Below, piece after piece: positions 8,491-16,373 of a stretch of 64,000 nucleotides of DNA (the first letter of the stretch is position 1; every line of letters starts with the position of its first letter). The notes below the pieces were generated by a model, which saw only the letters and a program-made list of their open reading frames with translations, did no database searches and was not told where the DNA came from. Origin of the DNA: Phycisphaerales bacterium (GTDB lineage Bacteria > Planctomycetota > Phycisphaerae > Phycisphaerales > SM1A02); the NCBI GenBank assembly GCA_030748455.1, contig JASMLY010000015.1, positions 1-64,000 on the forward strand. Reading direction: 5' to 3'. The translations under genes were made by a program, and so were the position numbers.

Positions 8491-9783
8491 ATGCCTTATA
8501 CATTGACTCCATTACAAGAAGCGTACGATCTTGAAATCGAAACCCTTGATGAACTTAAGGGTCGTGCCGATGTGCCAGATCGTTGGATTTTGAATTTTGG
8601 TCCGCAGCATCCAGCAACGCACACGACGCTTCGACTTGTTCTTGAACTTGACGGTGAACGGATTGTCCGAGCAACACCGCACATTGGGTATCTCCACAGC
8701 GGTTTCGAAAAACTCGCTGAGCACCAAAATTTTAATCAATGGGTTTGCACTGCAAGCCGAATGGATTATGTCAGTCCAATCGTGAATGACATCGCCTGGC
8801 ACCATGCCGTTGAAAAGTTGCTTGATGTTACGTTAACTCCAAGATGCAAGGTTCTTCGAACAATTCTTTGTGAGTTAGGCAGAATTCAGAACCACCTGCT
8901 GTGCGTCGGAGCCGCAGCGCTCGACCTTGGTGCATTTACAGGTTTCTTGTATGGATTTAATGAGCGCGAACACGTATACGACATTATCGATTTTGTTTCT
9001 GGTCAACGGTTCCACCCAGATTACACACGTGTTGGCGGGCTAAAAAACGATCTTCCTTGCGAAGAAACATTTCAAAAGATGGTGCACAATTTTATTGATG
9101 TGCGAATGCCCAAATCAATTGGTGACATTGAAACACTGTTGAACACAAACAGAATCTTTGTTGATCGAGTCGAGGGTATTGGCTCAATTACAAAAGAAGA
9201 AGCAACGGCGTGGTCGTTAACAGGCCCACTTGCTCGTGCTTCAGGTGTTACTCGTGACTTGCGAAAAGACGAACCATATCTTTGTTATGCGGACAACTGG
9301 GATGGACAGGGAGCATCCGCGGTTGATTTTACGGTACCGATTGCAACAACAGGCGACTGTTTAGCGCGGTACCACGTTCGACTTGAAGAAATCAAACAGT
9401 CGTGCCACATTATCCGACAACTCATCGACGAGATTCCCGAAGGTCCGTTGAATGTCTCAGCGAGTTCGGGTGTAAAAATGCCAGAAAAAGATGCTGTGTA
9501 CAACTCTATCGAAGGAACAATTCAACAGTTTGAATTAATTATGCCAAATTGTGGTTTTGAAGCTCCGGTTGGAGAATGTTACGGTGCCATTGAGGGTGCC
9601 AATGGTGAAATGGGATTCTTTATTGTTTCATCTGGGGATGCACACCCTTGGCGAGTTGCGCCACGCCCATGTTCGTTTATTAATTTCCAAGTTTTTGCAA
9701 AAATGTTTGAAGGTCATCAATTAGCAGACCTCGTTGCAATTCTTGGTTCACTTAACATTATTGCAGCGGAACTCGATCGATAA
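8491..9783 (+). CDS. nuoD: NADH-quinone oxidoreductase subunit D
   Basis: This 430-residue subunit of complex I belongs to the peripheral arm and helps form the quinone-binding site. It shows the family signatures NFGPQHPATHTTLRLVLEL near the start, PHIGYLHSGFEKL, NQWVCTASRMDYVSP, the HHAVEKLL region and a C-terminal GDAHPWRVAPRPCSFINFQ. Its length is normal for a stand-alone NuoD (not a NuoCD fusion). It is followed directly by nuoE (0-bp gap), then a small gene and nuoF. No nuoC lies upstream, so the complex I genes are dispersed or this is a partial cluster. Confidence 0.95.
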   Translation: MPYTLTPLQEAYDLEIETLDELKGRADVPDRWILNFGPQHPATHTTLRLVLELDGERIVRATPHIGYLHSGFEKLAEHQNFNQWVCTASRMDYVSPIVNDIAWHHAVEKLLDVTLTPRCKVLRTILCELGRIQNHLLCVGAAALDLGAFTGFLYGFNEREHVYDIIDFVSGQRFHPDYTRVGGLKNDLPCEETFQKMVHNFIDVRMPKSIGDIETLLNTNRIFVDRVEGIGSITKEEATAWSLTGPLARASGVTRDLRKDEPYLCYADNWDGQGASAVDFTVPIATTGDCLARYHVRLEEIKQSCHIIRQLIDEIPEGPLNVSASSGVKMPEKDAVYNSIEGTIQQFELIMPNCGFEAPVGECYGAIEGANGEMGFFIVSSGDAHPWRVAPRPCSFINFQVFAKMFEGHQLADLVAILGSLNIIAAELDR

Positions 9784-10314
9784 ATGGCTTGGAAAACGAA
9801 ACAATCTGCGAACACGCAACTCGAAATGCGAGATGAACCGTATCTCACACCCGAGTTGATGGATACAATCACAAAGAAAATTATGCCCCGGTATGCAACG
9901 GGTAAAGGTGCCCTGATGACCACCTTGCATGAAGTGCAACATGAATATGGATATATTCCTTGGCAGGCGATGCTTGAAATATCAAAAGTGCTTGAAATTT
10001 CCGCAGCAGAAGTCGCTGACGTAGTTTCTTTTTATGAAGATTACTTCAGCGAACCAATGGGAAAAAACATCGTTGGCATTTGCCAGTCCATTGCCTGTGA
10101 AGTGTGTGGTCACCAAGCACTCATTGATCATTTAAAAAATCGCCTTGGTGTTGATGTACACGAAACATCAGAAGACGGGAAGTTTACTTTGTTGGCAATG
10201 GAGTGCTTGGGGTCGTGTGATAATGCGCCGTGTGCACTTGTTAACGGGAAACAATACAACAACCTTTCTGTGTCAATGGTTGACGAAATCGTGGAAGAGT
10301 TGAGTAAAGAGTGA
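9784..10314 (+). CDS. nuoE: NADH-quinone oxidoreductase subunit E (24 kDa type)
   Basis: The 176-residue protein carries the [2Fe-2S] cluster N1a of the NADH-oxidising module. The ligands are visible as CQSIACEVCG (first pair) and MECLGSCDNAPC (second pair). The N-terminal helical part contains LMTTLHEVQHEYGYIPWQAM and AEVADVVSFYEDYF, typical of the thioredoxin-like 24 kDa family. It begins immediately after the nuoD stop. Its stop overlaps the ATG of the next small gene (TGATG), which implies translational coupling. Confidence 0.95.
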   Translation: MAWKTKQSANTQLEMRDEPYLTPELMDTITKKIMPRYATGKGALMTTLHEVQHEYGYIPWQAMLEISKVLEISAAEVADVVSFYEDYFSEPMGKNIVGICQSIACEVCGHQALIDHLKNRLGVDVHETSEDGKFTLLAMECLGSCDNAPCALVNGKQYNNLSVSMVDEIVEELSKE

Positions 10315-10517
10315 TGGCGTCAACACCAGATAAACCATTGATGCGATGTTTAGGAGAATTTGTTGGTCACATTGTGCAATCAGTCAAATCCTCTCCAACA
10401 AAAAAGGGTCGCGAAATTAACAGGAGCGTGCAAGAAAAAAAAGATGGCAATGTAACCTTGCGCCGAACCACGATTGATGAAATAGAATTCGAACAAGAGG
10501 ACACGAAAGATGTCTGA
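10314..10517 (+). CDS. Small unknown protein encoded between nuoE and nuoF
   Basis: The predicted 67-residue protein is hydrophilic and has no signal peptide, membrane segment or recognised domain. It contains RCLGEFVGHIVQSV, which could form an amphipathic helix, then a Lys-rich stretch and an acidic end, EIEFEQEDTKDV. Its ATG overlaps the nuoE stop, and its last 8 bp overlap the start of nuoF. Both junctions imply translation as part of the complex I operon. A GTG at 10311 is an alternative start. It could be an accessory or assembly factor of the NADH module, which is inference from position only. Confidence 0.6.
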   Translation: MASTPDKPLMRCLGEFVGHIVQSVKSSPTKKGREINRSVQEKKDGNVTLRRTTIDEIEFEQEDTKDV

Positions 10518-11829
10518 ACGGTTTCTCACTAGAAACATTCCACAAAAACGTGAAGATCGAAAAACGCTTTCGTTTGACGAGTATGTTGCAACTGGCGGAT
10601 ATTCAGCACTGAAAAAGGCGCTATTGATGTCTCCCTCAGAAGTCGTTGACATAGTGAAAGCGGCGGAACTACGAGGTCGAGGCGGTGCAGGATTTCCTTG
10701 CGGTGTAAAGTGGACGTTTTTGCCAGAGCCAGATGGAAAAACACGGTATCTCTGCATCAATTGTGATGAAGCAGAGCCCGGAACATTTAAAGATCGGTTA
10801 CTTGTTGATTTTGACCCCCATTCAGTCATCGAAGGTATCGCAATTGCCTGTTACGCCTGTCAACTTGATTGTGCATACTTTTTTATGCGGGGCGAATGGT
10901 CGCAACAAGCAAAAATCATGCAGAACGCTATTGACGAGGCGTACGCTGGAGGCATTTTTGGTTCTCAGGGACTGATGGGTGGTTCTTGTGATTTTGCAGT
11001 TGAATGTACGCTGCATCGCGGTGCTGGTGCATATATTTGTGGTGAAGAAACAGCGCTGCTCGAAGCTGTTGAAGGAAAACGAGGTTGGCCTCGGATTAAA
11101 CCGCCGTTTCCTGCTGTAAAAGGATTGTTCGGAAGACCAACGATTATTAACAACGTCGAAACGCTTGCCGCTGTCGGACAGATTGTAGAACGTGGGGCAG
11201 ATTGGTGGCAATCATTGGGCTGCGCATCGTCCGTTGGCGGACCGGCAAGTTATGGCGTCAAGTTGATGGGTGTATCTGGTCATGTGAATAATCCAGATGT
11301 TTTTGAAGTTGCGTTAGGAACAACATTGCGAACCCTCGTTGATACATACGCTGGTGGGATGAAAGATGGTCGGAGGTTTAAGGGTGCGATCGCCGGCGGC
11401 GTTAGCATGGGTGTTCTTGGCCCAGATCAGTTTGATGCAGAAATGGATTTTGATATTGGTGTCAAGTACGATGTAATGGGTCTAGGCACAGCGTGTCCAA
11501 CGGTTTTTGATGAGGGTACCGACATGGTTGCAGTTGCAAGGAATATCGCAAGGTTCTATAAGAATGAATCATGTGGGCAATGCACACCATGCAGAGAAGG
11601 CGCTGATTGGATGTATAAATTGTTATGTAGAATTGAGGTTGGGGACGGGTCAATGAAAGACCTTGAACAACTTCTCGAGGTTGCTGCCTCCATGGGAATT
11701 ATGCCCGGCACAACAATTTGTGGCCTTTCTGATGGAAACAGCTGGGCAGTGCGGACCATTGTCAATAAGTACAGAAGCGAGTTTGAAGCTCGCTGCAAGG
11801 CACACGCCGTGCCCGTTTCAACGATTTAG
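10510..11829 (+). CDS. nuoF: NADH-quinone oxidoreductase subunit F (51 kDa type)
   Basis: The 439-residue NADH- and FMN-binding subunit starts electron transfer in complex I. The FMN/NADH loop is seen as LRGRGGAGFPCGVKW, followed by NCDEAEPGTFKDR and YICGEETALLEAVEGKRG. The soluble-ligand beta-grasp region includes SGHVNNPDVFEV. The N3 [4Fe-4S] ligands are in NESCGQCTPCREG plus a later Cys in GTTICGL. Its length is normal. Its start lies within the end of the small upstream gene, so expression is coupled to nuoE. Confidence 0.95.
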   Translation: MSERFLTRNIPQKREDRKTLSFDEYVATGGYSALKKALLMSPSEVVDIVKAAELRGRGGAGFPCGVKWTFLPEPDGKTRYLCINCDEAEPGTFKDRLLVDFDPHSVIEGIAIACYACQLDCAYFFMRGEWSQQAKIMQNAIDEAYAGGIFGSQGLMGGSCDFAVECTLHRGAGAYICGEETALLEAVEGKRGWPRIKPPFPAVKGLFGRPTIINNVETLAAVGQIVERGADWWQSLGCASSVGGPASYGVKLMGVSGHVNNPDVFEVALGTTLRTLVDTYAGGMKDGRRFKGAIAGGVSMGVLGPDQFDAEMDFDIGVKYDVMGLGTACPTVFDEGTDMVAVARNIARFYKNESCGQCTPCREGADWMYKLLCRIEVGDGSMKDLEQLLEVAASMGIMPGTTICGLSDGNSWAVRTIVNKYRSEFEARCKAHAVPVSTI

Positions 11830-11830
11830 C

Positions 11831-11858
11831 TTGGCATTCACGAATAACTGTGTATGCT
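11831..11858 (+). promoter_or_regulatory. Candidate promoter of the ybeY operon
   Basis: TTGGCA (11831-11836) and TATGCT (11853-11858) are separated by 16 bases in the 42-bp gap between nuoF and ybeY, 13 bp before the ATG. Each box matches the sigma-70 consensus at four to five of six positions. Confidence 0.42.
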
Positions 11859-11871
11859 GTTGTAGGAATAG

Positions 11872-12345
11872 ATGGAAGAACAAACCGATCAATCGAACGA
11901 ACCTCCTCCGGAACCAAGAGTCACAATTGTAGGTACTTGTGATTTTGATGTGACATGGATAGAAGAGCGGGTGAACTTAGCGCTACTGTTTTTGGGAAAT
12001 GATTGTGCAGAAGTTTGCGTACGGATTGTTGATGATTCCGAAATGTCCCACTTACACAATCAACACTCTGGGGTGGATGGAACCACCGATGTTCTGACAT
12101 TTGATCGTAGTACGAATTCCAACCTCGAGTTAGATATCGCAGTTTGTGTTGATGTTGCACGCAGGGCGATCGAAACAAACCAACACACACTCGAGGCAGA
12201 ATTGTTGTTGTATGTCGTGCACGGAATTTTGCACTGTATTGGGTTTGACGATCATACAAAAGAAAATCATGAACGCATGCATCAAGAAGAAGACCGCGTG
12301 TTAGAAGCGATTGGCGTGGGTGCAATTTGGAGTCAAGGGTTATGA
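11872..12345 (+). CDS. ybeY: Endoribonuclease / rRNA maturation factor YbeY
   Basis: The 157-residue metal-dependent endoribonuclease acts in 16S rRNA 3'-end maturation and ribosome quality control. The defining zinc motif H-G-x-L-H-x5-D-H is present as HGILHCIGFDDH near residue 117, and the preceding TDVLTFD motif is also present. It overlaps the following CNNM/CBS gene by ATGA. The ybeY-corC pairing is common in bacteria and supports the call. A sigma-70-like promoter is visible just upstream. Confidence 0.93.
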   Translation: MEEQTDQSNEPPPEPRVTIVGTCDFDVTWIEERVNLALLFLGNDCAEVCVRIVDDSEMSHLHNQHSGVDGTTDVLTFDRSTNSNLELDIAVCVDVARRAIETNQHTLEAELLLYVVHGILHCIGFDDHTKENHERMHQEEDRVLEAIGVGAIWSQGL

Positions 12346-13613
12346 CACTCGCACTTTGGATTATTCTGGTCTTGTTTGTTCTCTTCGCTTCGTGGTTTGC
12401 TGCAATCGAACGTGCGTTGTTGATGTCATCTGCAACTTCCTTGCGTCATGAACTTGAAGTTAGGGGTATGCCTAATCGAGCCAAATGGTTGTCTGCGCAG
12501 TTTGAAGCCGCAACCCAGTCCGTAGCGTTTGCAAGAGGGTTTTGCTTCCTTGTTGTGATCGCAACAGTTGCAAGTTTGTTCAGCGGGTTTGAGACAATCG
12601 AATACTGGAAATTTATAGGGTCTTTGGCAATTTCAGGCGTTATTTTGTGGGTATGTGCTTCGGTTATTGGAGGTGCAATTGCAGCAGCGGTCCCAGTTGG
12701 CACTATTTGCAAAAGCTGGGGATTGATTCGACTTTCCAACCTCATTGGGAGTGTGGCTCGTTCCCCAATTGCTGTTATTGGTGAGATTGTTCGTAGGCTC
12801 AGTGGTGCAAACCTTGTTCAACAAAACGGATCAACTGAGGTTGAAGAGCAGTTGTTAAAGTCGATTGAACATTCACAGCGTGAGGGAGGGATTCCAGCAG
12901 AAGCAGCAGAAATGCTAGAGAACGTAGTCGAGTTTCGCACGACCGATGCTGGTGAGATAATGACACCCCGAACGGACGTTGAAGGAATTGAGCTAACCAA
13001 CGATTTGCAACAGATCCGAAAATTTGCGTTAGATTCAGGTCGTTCTCGCATTCCTGTATATGAAGAAAACATCGATCACATCCTCGGCATTTTGTATGTT
13101 AAGGATTTGGTGGCTTTTTTTGGCTCTGATGCGAACGGGTTTAATCTTAAAAACATAGTAAGACAACCAATTGTTGTTCCAGATACAAAACCCGTACAGG
13201 AGCTGCTTGGGGATTTTCAAACAAGTGAAGTACACATGGCAGTCGTGATCGATGAGTACGGCGGCACTGCTGGCATTGTGACGATTGAGGATGTGATTGA
13301 AGAAATTGTTGGTGAAATTCGTGACGAACATGATGACGCCGAGGCAGATGAACCCAAACTAATCCGTGTTCGAGAAGGACTCGTTGAGGTGGATGGCAGA
13401 TACAACTTAGATGACCTAAATGATGAGCTTTCGTGGAATCTGCCCGAAGATGAAGAATACGACACGCTCGCTGGTTTTGTCCTAGCCAAACTCGGCCATG
13501 TACCGCAGGTAAGTGAAGTGTTAGAGACAGATGGCAAAAAATTTACAACACTTGAAGCATCTGCAACTCAAATAAACCGCGTTTCAATCGAGTATTTTCT
13601 CCACGAAGAATAA
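12342..13613 (+). CDS. CorC/HlyC-type hemolysin family membrane protein (CNNM plus CBS pair)
   Basis: The 423-residue protein has an N-terminal CNNM (DUF21) domain of about 150 residues with three to four membrane helices. Two CBS domains follow (MTPRTDVEGIELTN... about 205-265, and VPDTKPVQELLGDF...VVIDEYGGTAGIVTIEDVIEEIVGEI about 270-330). A C-terminal CorC_HlyC domain completes it (LVEVDGRYNLDDLN...EYDTLAGFVLAKLGHVPQ). The family is linked to magnesium or cobalt homeostasis. The start at 12342 gives an ATGA overlap with ybeY; the frame opens five codons earlier. Confidence 0.9.
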   Translation: MTLALWIILVLFVLFASWFAAIERALLMSSATSLRHELEVRGMPNRAKWLSAQFEAATQSVAFARGFCFLVVIATVASLFSGFETIEYWKFIGSLAISGVILWVCASVIGGAIAAAVPVGTICKSWGLIRLSNLIGSVARSPIAVIGEIVRRLSGANLVQQNGSTEVEEQLLKSIEHSQREGGIPAEAAEMLENVVEFRTTDAGEIMTPRTDVEGIELTNDLQQIRKFALDSGRSRIPVYEENIDHILGILYVKDLVAFFGSDANGFNLKNIVRQPIVVPDTKPVQELLGDFQTSEVHMAVVIDEYGGTAGIVTIEDVIEEIVGEIRDEHDDAEADEPKLIRVREGLVEVDGRYNLDDLNDELSWNLPEDEEYDTLAGFVLAKLGHVPQVSEVLETDGKKFTTLEASATQINRVSIEYFLHEE

Positions 13614-13686
13614 AACCAAAATATCTCGTTATTTTTTGCGTTATATTGTGTCCTGTTCAACCACTACGAATATAAGGAACGTAACA

Positions 13687-14394
13687 ATGAAACTATTATT
13701 AACAACTCTAGCCGTGAGTTCACTGTTTTTAACAAGTGGCTGTAAAAAAACAAAGATGATGTCTACAGTAACAGCGGTTACACACGCCGATCCGCAAGAA
13801 CTGGATGTGGAAGTAGAACATCATGGCGGTGAAATCACTTTGGTCGTGAATGGAAAGGAACAAACGATTGATCTTTCCGAACTTATCGGTGAAATCGACC
13901 TCGATGCTGTTGACGGAGAAGTCAGCATCGCAGTGATGGCAACCTCAGATCATGAGGGCGTGGAACCAGTAGTTTGGGCGGCAAGCCCAGGCGGACACGG
14001 CGGACATGGTGATCCACACGGAGGCATGGGTGCACACATGATGCACATGAAGGGCGGACATGGTGAACATGGTGATCCCCACGAGTGTCACGGTGGTCGA
14101 AGTGATCACGAAGAGATTCCTGAAGAAATACAATTTATAGATGAACTTTCATTACTTCACGAAGTCTCTGTATCGATGAGTGATAGCTCAATGGCGTTAC
14201 TCGGTATTCACATGATTCGCGATGGCCTTGAACCCGAGAATCGGTTGGAGGCCCTTGAAGTTATCATTAGTAAATCCTCAAAAGGAAGTAGTTCAAGAAA
14301 CGCAGCAATCATCACCGCAATAGAAACGATGCGAGAACTTGACATGATGGACGAAGCGGCAGACCTGATGATCGAATTGGTACTGTCTAACTAA
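13687..14394 (+). CDS. Histidine-rich lipoprotein, probable metal binder
   Basis: The 235-residue protein has a clear lipoprotein signal, MKLLLTTLAVSSLFLTSGC, with the lipidated Cys at about 19. AAGGA lies 8 bases before the ATG. The centre (about 100-140) is extremely rich in His and Gly, with repeated HGGHGDPH, MHMKGGHGEHGD and PHECHGG, suggesting binding of several transition-metal ions. The C-terminal 90 residues are helical (two LEAL/MREL helices). The family is not recognised. Position after a CorC/HlyC protein hints at metal homeostasis, which is inference. It ends 8 bp inside the convergent peptidase gene. Confidence 0.75.
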   Translation: MKLLLTTLAVSSLFLTSGCKKTKMMSTVTAVTHADPQELDVEVEHHGGEITLVVNGKEQTIDLSELIGEIDLDAVDGEVSIAVMATSDHEGVEPVVWAASPGGHGGHGDPHGGMGAHMMHMKGGHGEHGDPHECHGGRSDHEEIPEEIQFIDELSLLHEVSVSMSDSSMALLGIHMIRDGLEPENRLEALEVIISKSSKGSSSRNAAIITAIETMRELDMMDEAADLMIELVLSN

Positions 14395-15490
14395 GGAGGG
14401 TTCGATACGACTTGAGCCGAGTTTCCAACCCTCGACGAAGTGTTGTTTTTCTTGGTGTATCAAGTTCTCGACAAACAATCGTGAGCATTTTGACAAGCCC
14501 GTGATAGTCACGTACTGAAATAATTTCAGAAGCGACTTTTGCGGGTTTGTTCTTTTGAGTAACTCCGTCAATGTCGTGCATGTTGTGATAGTTTCCCAGT
14601 GCAAGGCAGAGGCATGTGGAAAGATACCCATACGCACAAAAAGCGGTAGATTCACACGTTCCACCGGGCATTAATTTTCGCTGCCACGGAAGGTTTTTTT
14701 GCGTGTTCATGATTTCCGAAATCGCATTTGTGAGATCAGGACCAAACACACTCGTCTTATCCCCGACTCGGAGAATAGGTCCACTCCCAATTGGTGATTC
14801 TGGAAAACTTCGAGAGGTTTCTAGACAGAGCAGCCGTGAATTTTTTGGGATTGTTTTGTGTTTCGCAGCTGCAATTGCACCAACGAATCCAATTTCTTCA
14901 GCTCTTGTGAGCAGCACACCAACATGTCCTAGACCCCGTAATTTTTTAATACTATCAAGCGCGGAGATTGCCGCAGCAACCCCAGCAAGATCATCACAGG
15001 CTGGTGCGTGCAGTAGATCACCTTGTATGTACGGGGGTTTCAAACACCACCGTGCAACGTCCCCCTCGAGAAGAAAACCTGCCACACTCTTTTGTAAGCG
15101 AACAATTGCACGTTTGAATGGCTTTGCCTTCCTGTTCAACGATTCGATTTTACCGAGATAACTGTTGCCATCCCCGTCAAAAACCTCCACACGAGTTCCA
15201 AGAAAGTAGCAATCATTGACCCCTCCCCTAAACTCCATTTCGAGATGACGTTCGTCAACTTGTTTGATTACAACAAATGCAGGATGATCAAGGTGCGCGG
15301 TGATGTAGATTGGTTTTTTTGTTGATTTCTTTGTTTGCGTAAGTAAAAGGTTCCCAAAGGCGTCTTTCTTTAAGGAAATCCCATCCTGTTTGCGCACCCA
15401 ATTTTCAAGCCAACGGACAACTCGCCATTCCTGCCCCGCTGCTGTTGGAATTGCGGTGATCTCTTTTAACCAATTCAAATGTCGTTTCAT
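14387..15490 (-). CDS. M42/M28-type metallo-aminopeptidase
   Basis: The 367-residue cytosolic zinc peptidase probably trims N-terminal residues from peptides. The first metal ligand is seen in ITAHLDHPAFV, the bridging Asp in ACDDLAGVAAA, and the catalytic Glu pair in TRAEEIGFVGAIAAAK. A further ligand is in LCLETSRS, and a late motif reads PGGTCESTAF. The order and spacing fit M42 peptidases with an inserted beta domain at about 80-165. The frame is open 13 codons upstream into the repeat island, but MKRHLNWLKEITAIPTAAGQE looks like the natural N-terminus. It is convergent with the His-rich lipoprotein gene. Confidence 0.82.
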   Translation of the reverse strand: MKRHLNWLKEITAIPTAAGQEWRVVRWLENWVRKQDGISLKKDAFGNLLLTQTKKSTKKPIYITAHLDHPAFVVIKQVDERHLEMEFRGGVNDCYFLGTRVEVFDGDGNSYLGKIESLNRKAKPFKRAIVRLQKSVAGFLLEGDVARWCLKPPYIQGDLLHAPACDDLAGVAAAISALDSIKKLRGLGHVGVLLTRAEEIGFVGAIAAAKHKTIPKNSRLLCLETSRSFPESPIGSGPILRVGDKTSVFGPDLTNAISEIMNTQKNLPWQRKLMPGGTCESTAFCAYGYLSTCLCLALGNYHNMHDIDGVTQKNKPAKVASEIISVRDYHGLVKMLTIVCRELDTPRKTTLRRGLETRLKSYRTLLS

Positions 15491-15536
15491 TTGAGCATCA
15501 TAGTGCCTCACGATGCAATAAACGCGCACCTTCGGA

Positions 15537-15568
15537 CCCCCAGCTCACCCCCGCCCCACCCCATCCCC
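15537..15568 (-). other. G-quadruplex-forming tract next to the repeat island
   Basis: The plus strand has C-runs at 15537-15541, 15548-15552, 15554-15557, 15559-15562 and 15565-15568. The minus strand therefore carries five runs of four or five G separated by mostly 1-2 base loops. This is a textbook quadruplex pattern. It directly abuts the palindrome and 12-mer array, and lies upstream of the minus-strand peptidase start. Confidence 0.7.
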
Positions 15569-15570
15569 TG

Positions 15571-15671
15571 CTCTGAGCAATGCTCAGAGCACACCTCTGT
15601 GCACACCTCTGTGCACACCTCTGTGCATACCTCTGAGTTATGCTCGCACTATACGACTGAGCATTGCTCAG
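15571..15671. repeat. REP-like repeat island: two palindromes bracketing 12-bp tandem units
   Basis: The island opens with the palindrome CTCTGAGCA-A-TGCTCAGAG (15571-15589). Three identical 12-mers GCACACCTCTGT (15589-15624) and a variant unit GCATACCTCTGA (15625-15636) follow. It closes with a second palindrome, CTGAGCA-T-TGCTCAG (15657-15671). The two palindromes are in opposite orientation by their central base, as in paired REP elements. The unit is the reverse complement of a GAGGTGTGCACA-type 12-mer, the same family as the array at 30821-30976. It lies 75 bp upstream of a REP-associated transposase. Confidence 0.85.
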
Positions 15672-15746
15672 ACGAAAAGTTTGAAAATTTTTGCGAAAAA
15701 AGGCAGTAGTTTGAGAATGCATGAAAATCTCGGGTACTTTCTCAGC

Positions 15747-16364
15747 ATGAACAAAAACCAACAATCCCAAAACCGTTATCGAGAGTTAAAAGATGGTGCG
15801 TATTATCACATCGTCAATCGGGGGGTGGCGAAAAGTAAAACGTTCCTCGACGAAGAGGATTATGACCTTTTTATACGACTTCTTAAGAGAGGATGCGAAC
15901 ACTACGATGTCAAACTCATTGCATATTCGCTGATGCCAAACCACATTCACCTTCTTGTTTTGACTGTAAATGGAGACAGGGTTTCAGATTGTATGCAATG
16001 GGTAACAGGTAATTATGCTCGGATCTTCAACCTTAGGCATGACCGCAAAGGACATCTTTGGCAAGGTAGGTTTCGATCTAAAGAAGTTGTTGAAGGCAGG
16101 CAACTTGGCAACACTTGGCGGTATGTTGAACAAAACCCAGTGCGTGCTAGGCTTGTTGACTCTCCGGAACAGTGGGAGTGGACGAGCGCACATATGAGAA
16201 ATAATGCAACAAAAGGATCATTTTTAACAGAACCGCAGTGGTGGGGAAGCGAAAAGATGAAACGGTGGTGGTCAAATGAACGACTTTCTACTAAGGAGGT
16301 TCATCAAATTAGAGAGGCACTACAAAACTCTACCCTTTTAGAGACACTCGTTGACTCCTGCTAA
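15747..16364 (+). CDS. REP-associated tyrosine transposase (RAYT, Y1 family)
   Basis: The 205-residue single-domain HUH-type transposase belongs to the Y1 family related to IS200/IS605 TnpA. The metal-binding HUH motif is MPNHIHLLV near residue 64, and the catalytic tyrosine is in WRYVEQNPVRARLV near 130. The family features HIVNRG near the start, GHLWQGRFRSK and PEQWEWTSA are also present. RAYTs are known as domesticated or semi-mobile enzymes linked to REP palindromes. A palindrome and repeat island lies immediately upstream. The frame is open from 15681; 15747 is chosen because the family starts about 10-15 residues before YRELKDGAYYHIVNRG. It appears intact. Confidence 0.9.
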   Translation: MNKNQQSQNRYRELKDGAYYHIVNRGVAKSKTFLDEEDYDLFIRLLKRGCEHYDVKLIAYSLMPNHIHLLVLTVNGDRVSDCMQWVTGNYARIFNLRHDRKGHLWQGRFRSKEVVEGRQLGNTWRYVEQNPVRARLVDSPEQWEWTSAHMRNNATKGSFLTEPQWWGSEKMKRWWSNERLSTKEVHQIREALQNSTLLETLVDSC

Positions 16365-16373
16365 AATAACAGA

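Noticed and set aside
15479..15770. Open frames on both strands across the RAYT-linked island encoding His-Thr-Ser-Val or Cys-Ala-Gln-Arg repeats.
   Set aside because: They are products of the tandem 12-mers and palindromes, and the flanking real genes explain the rest.
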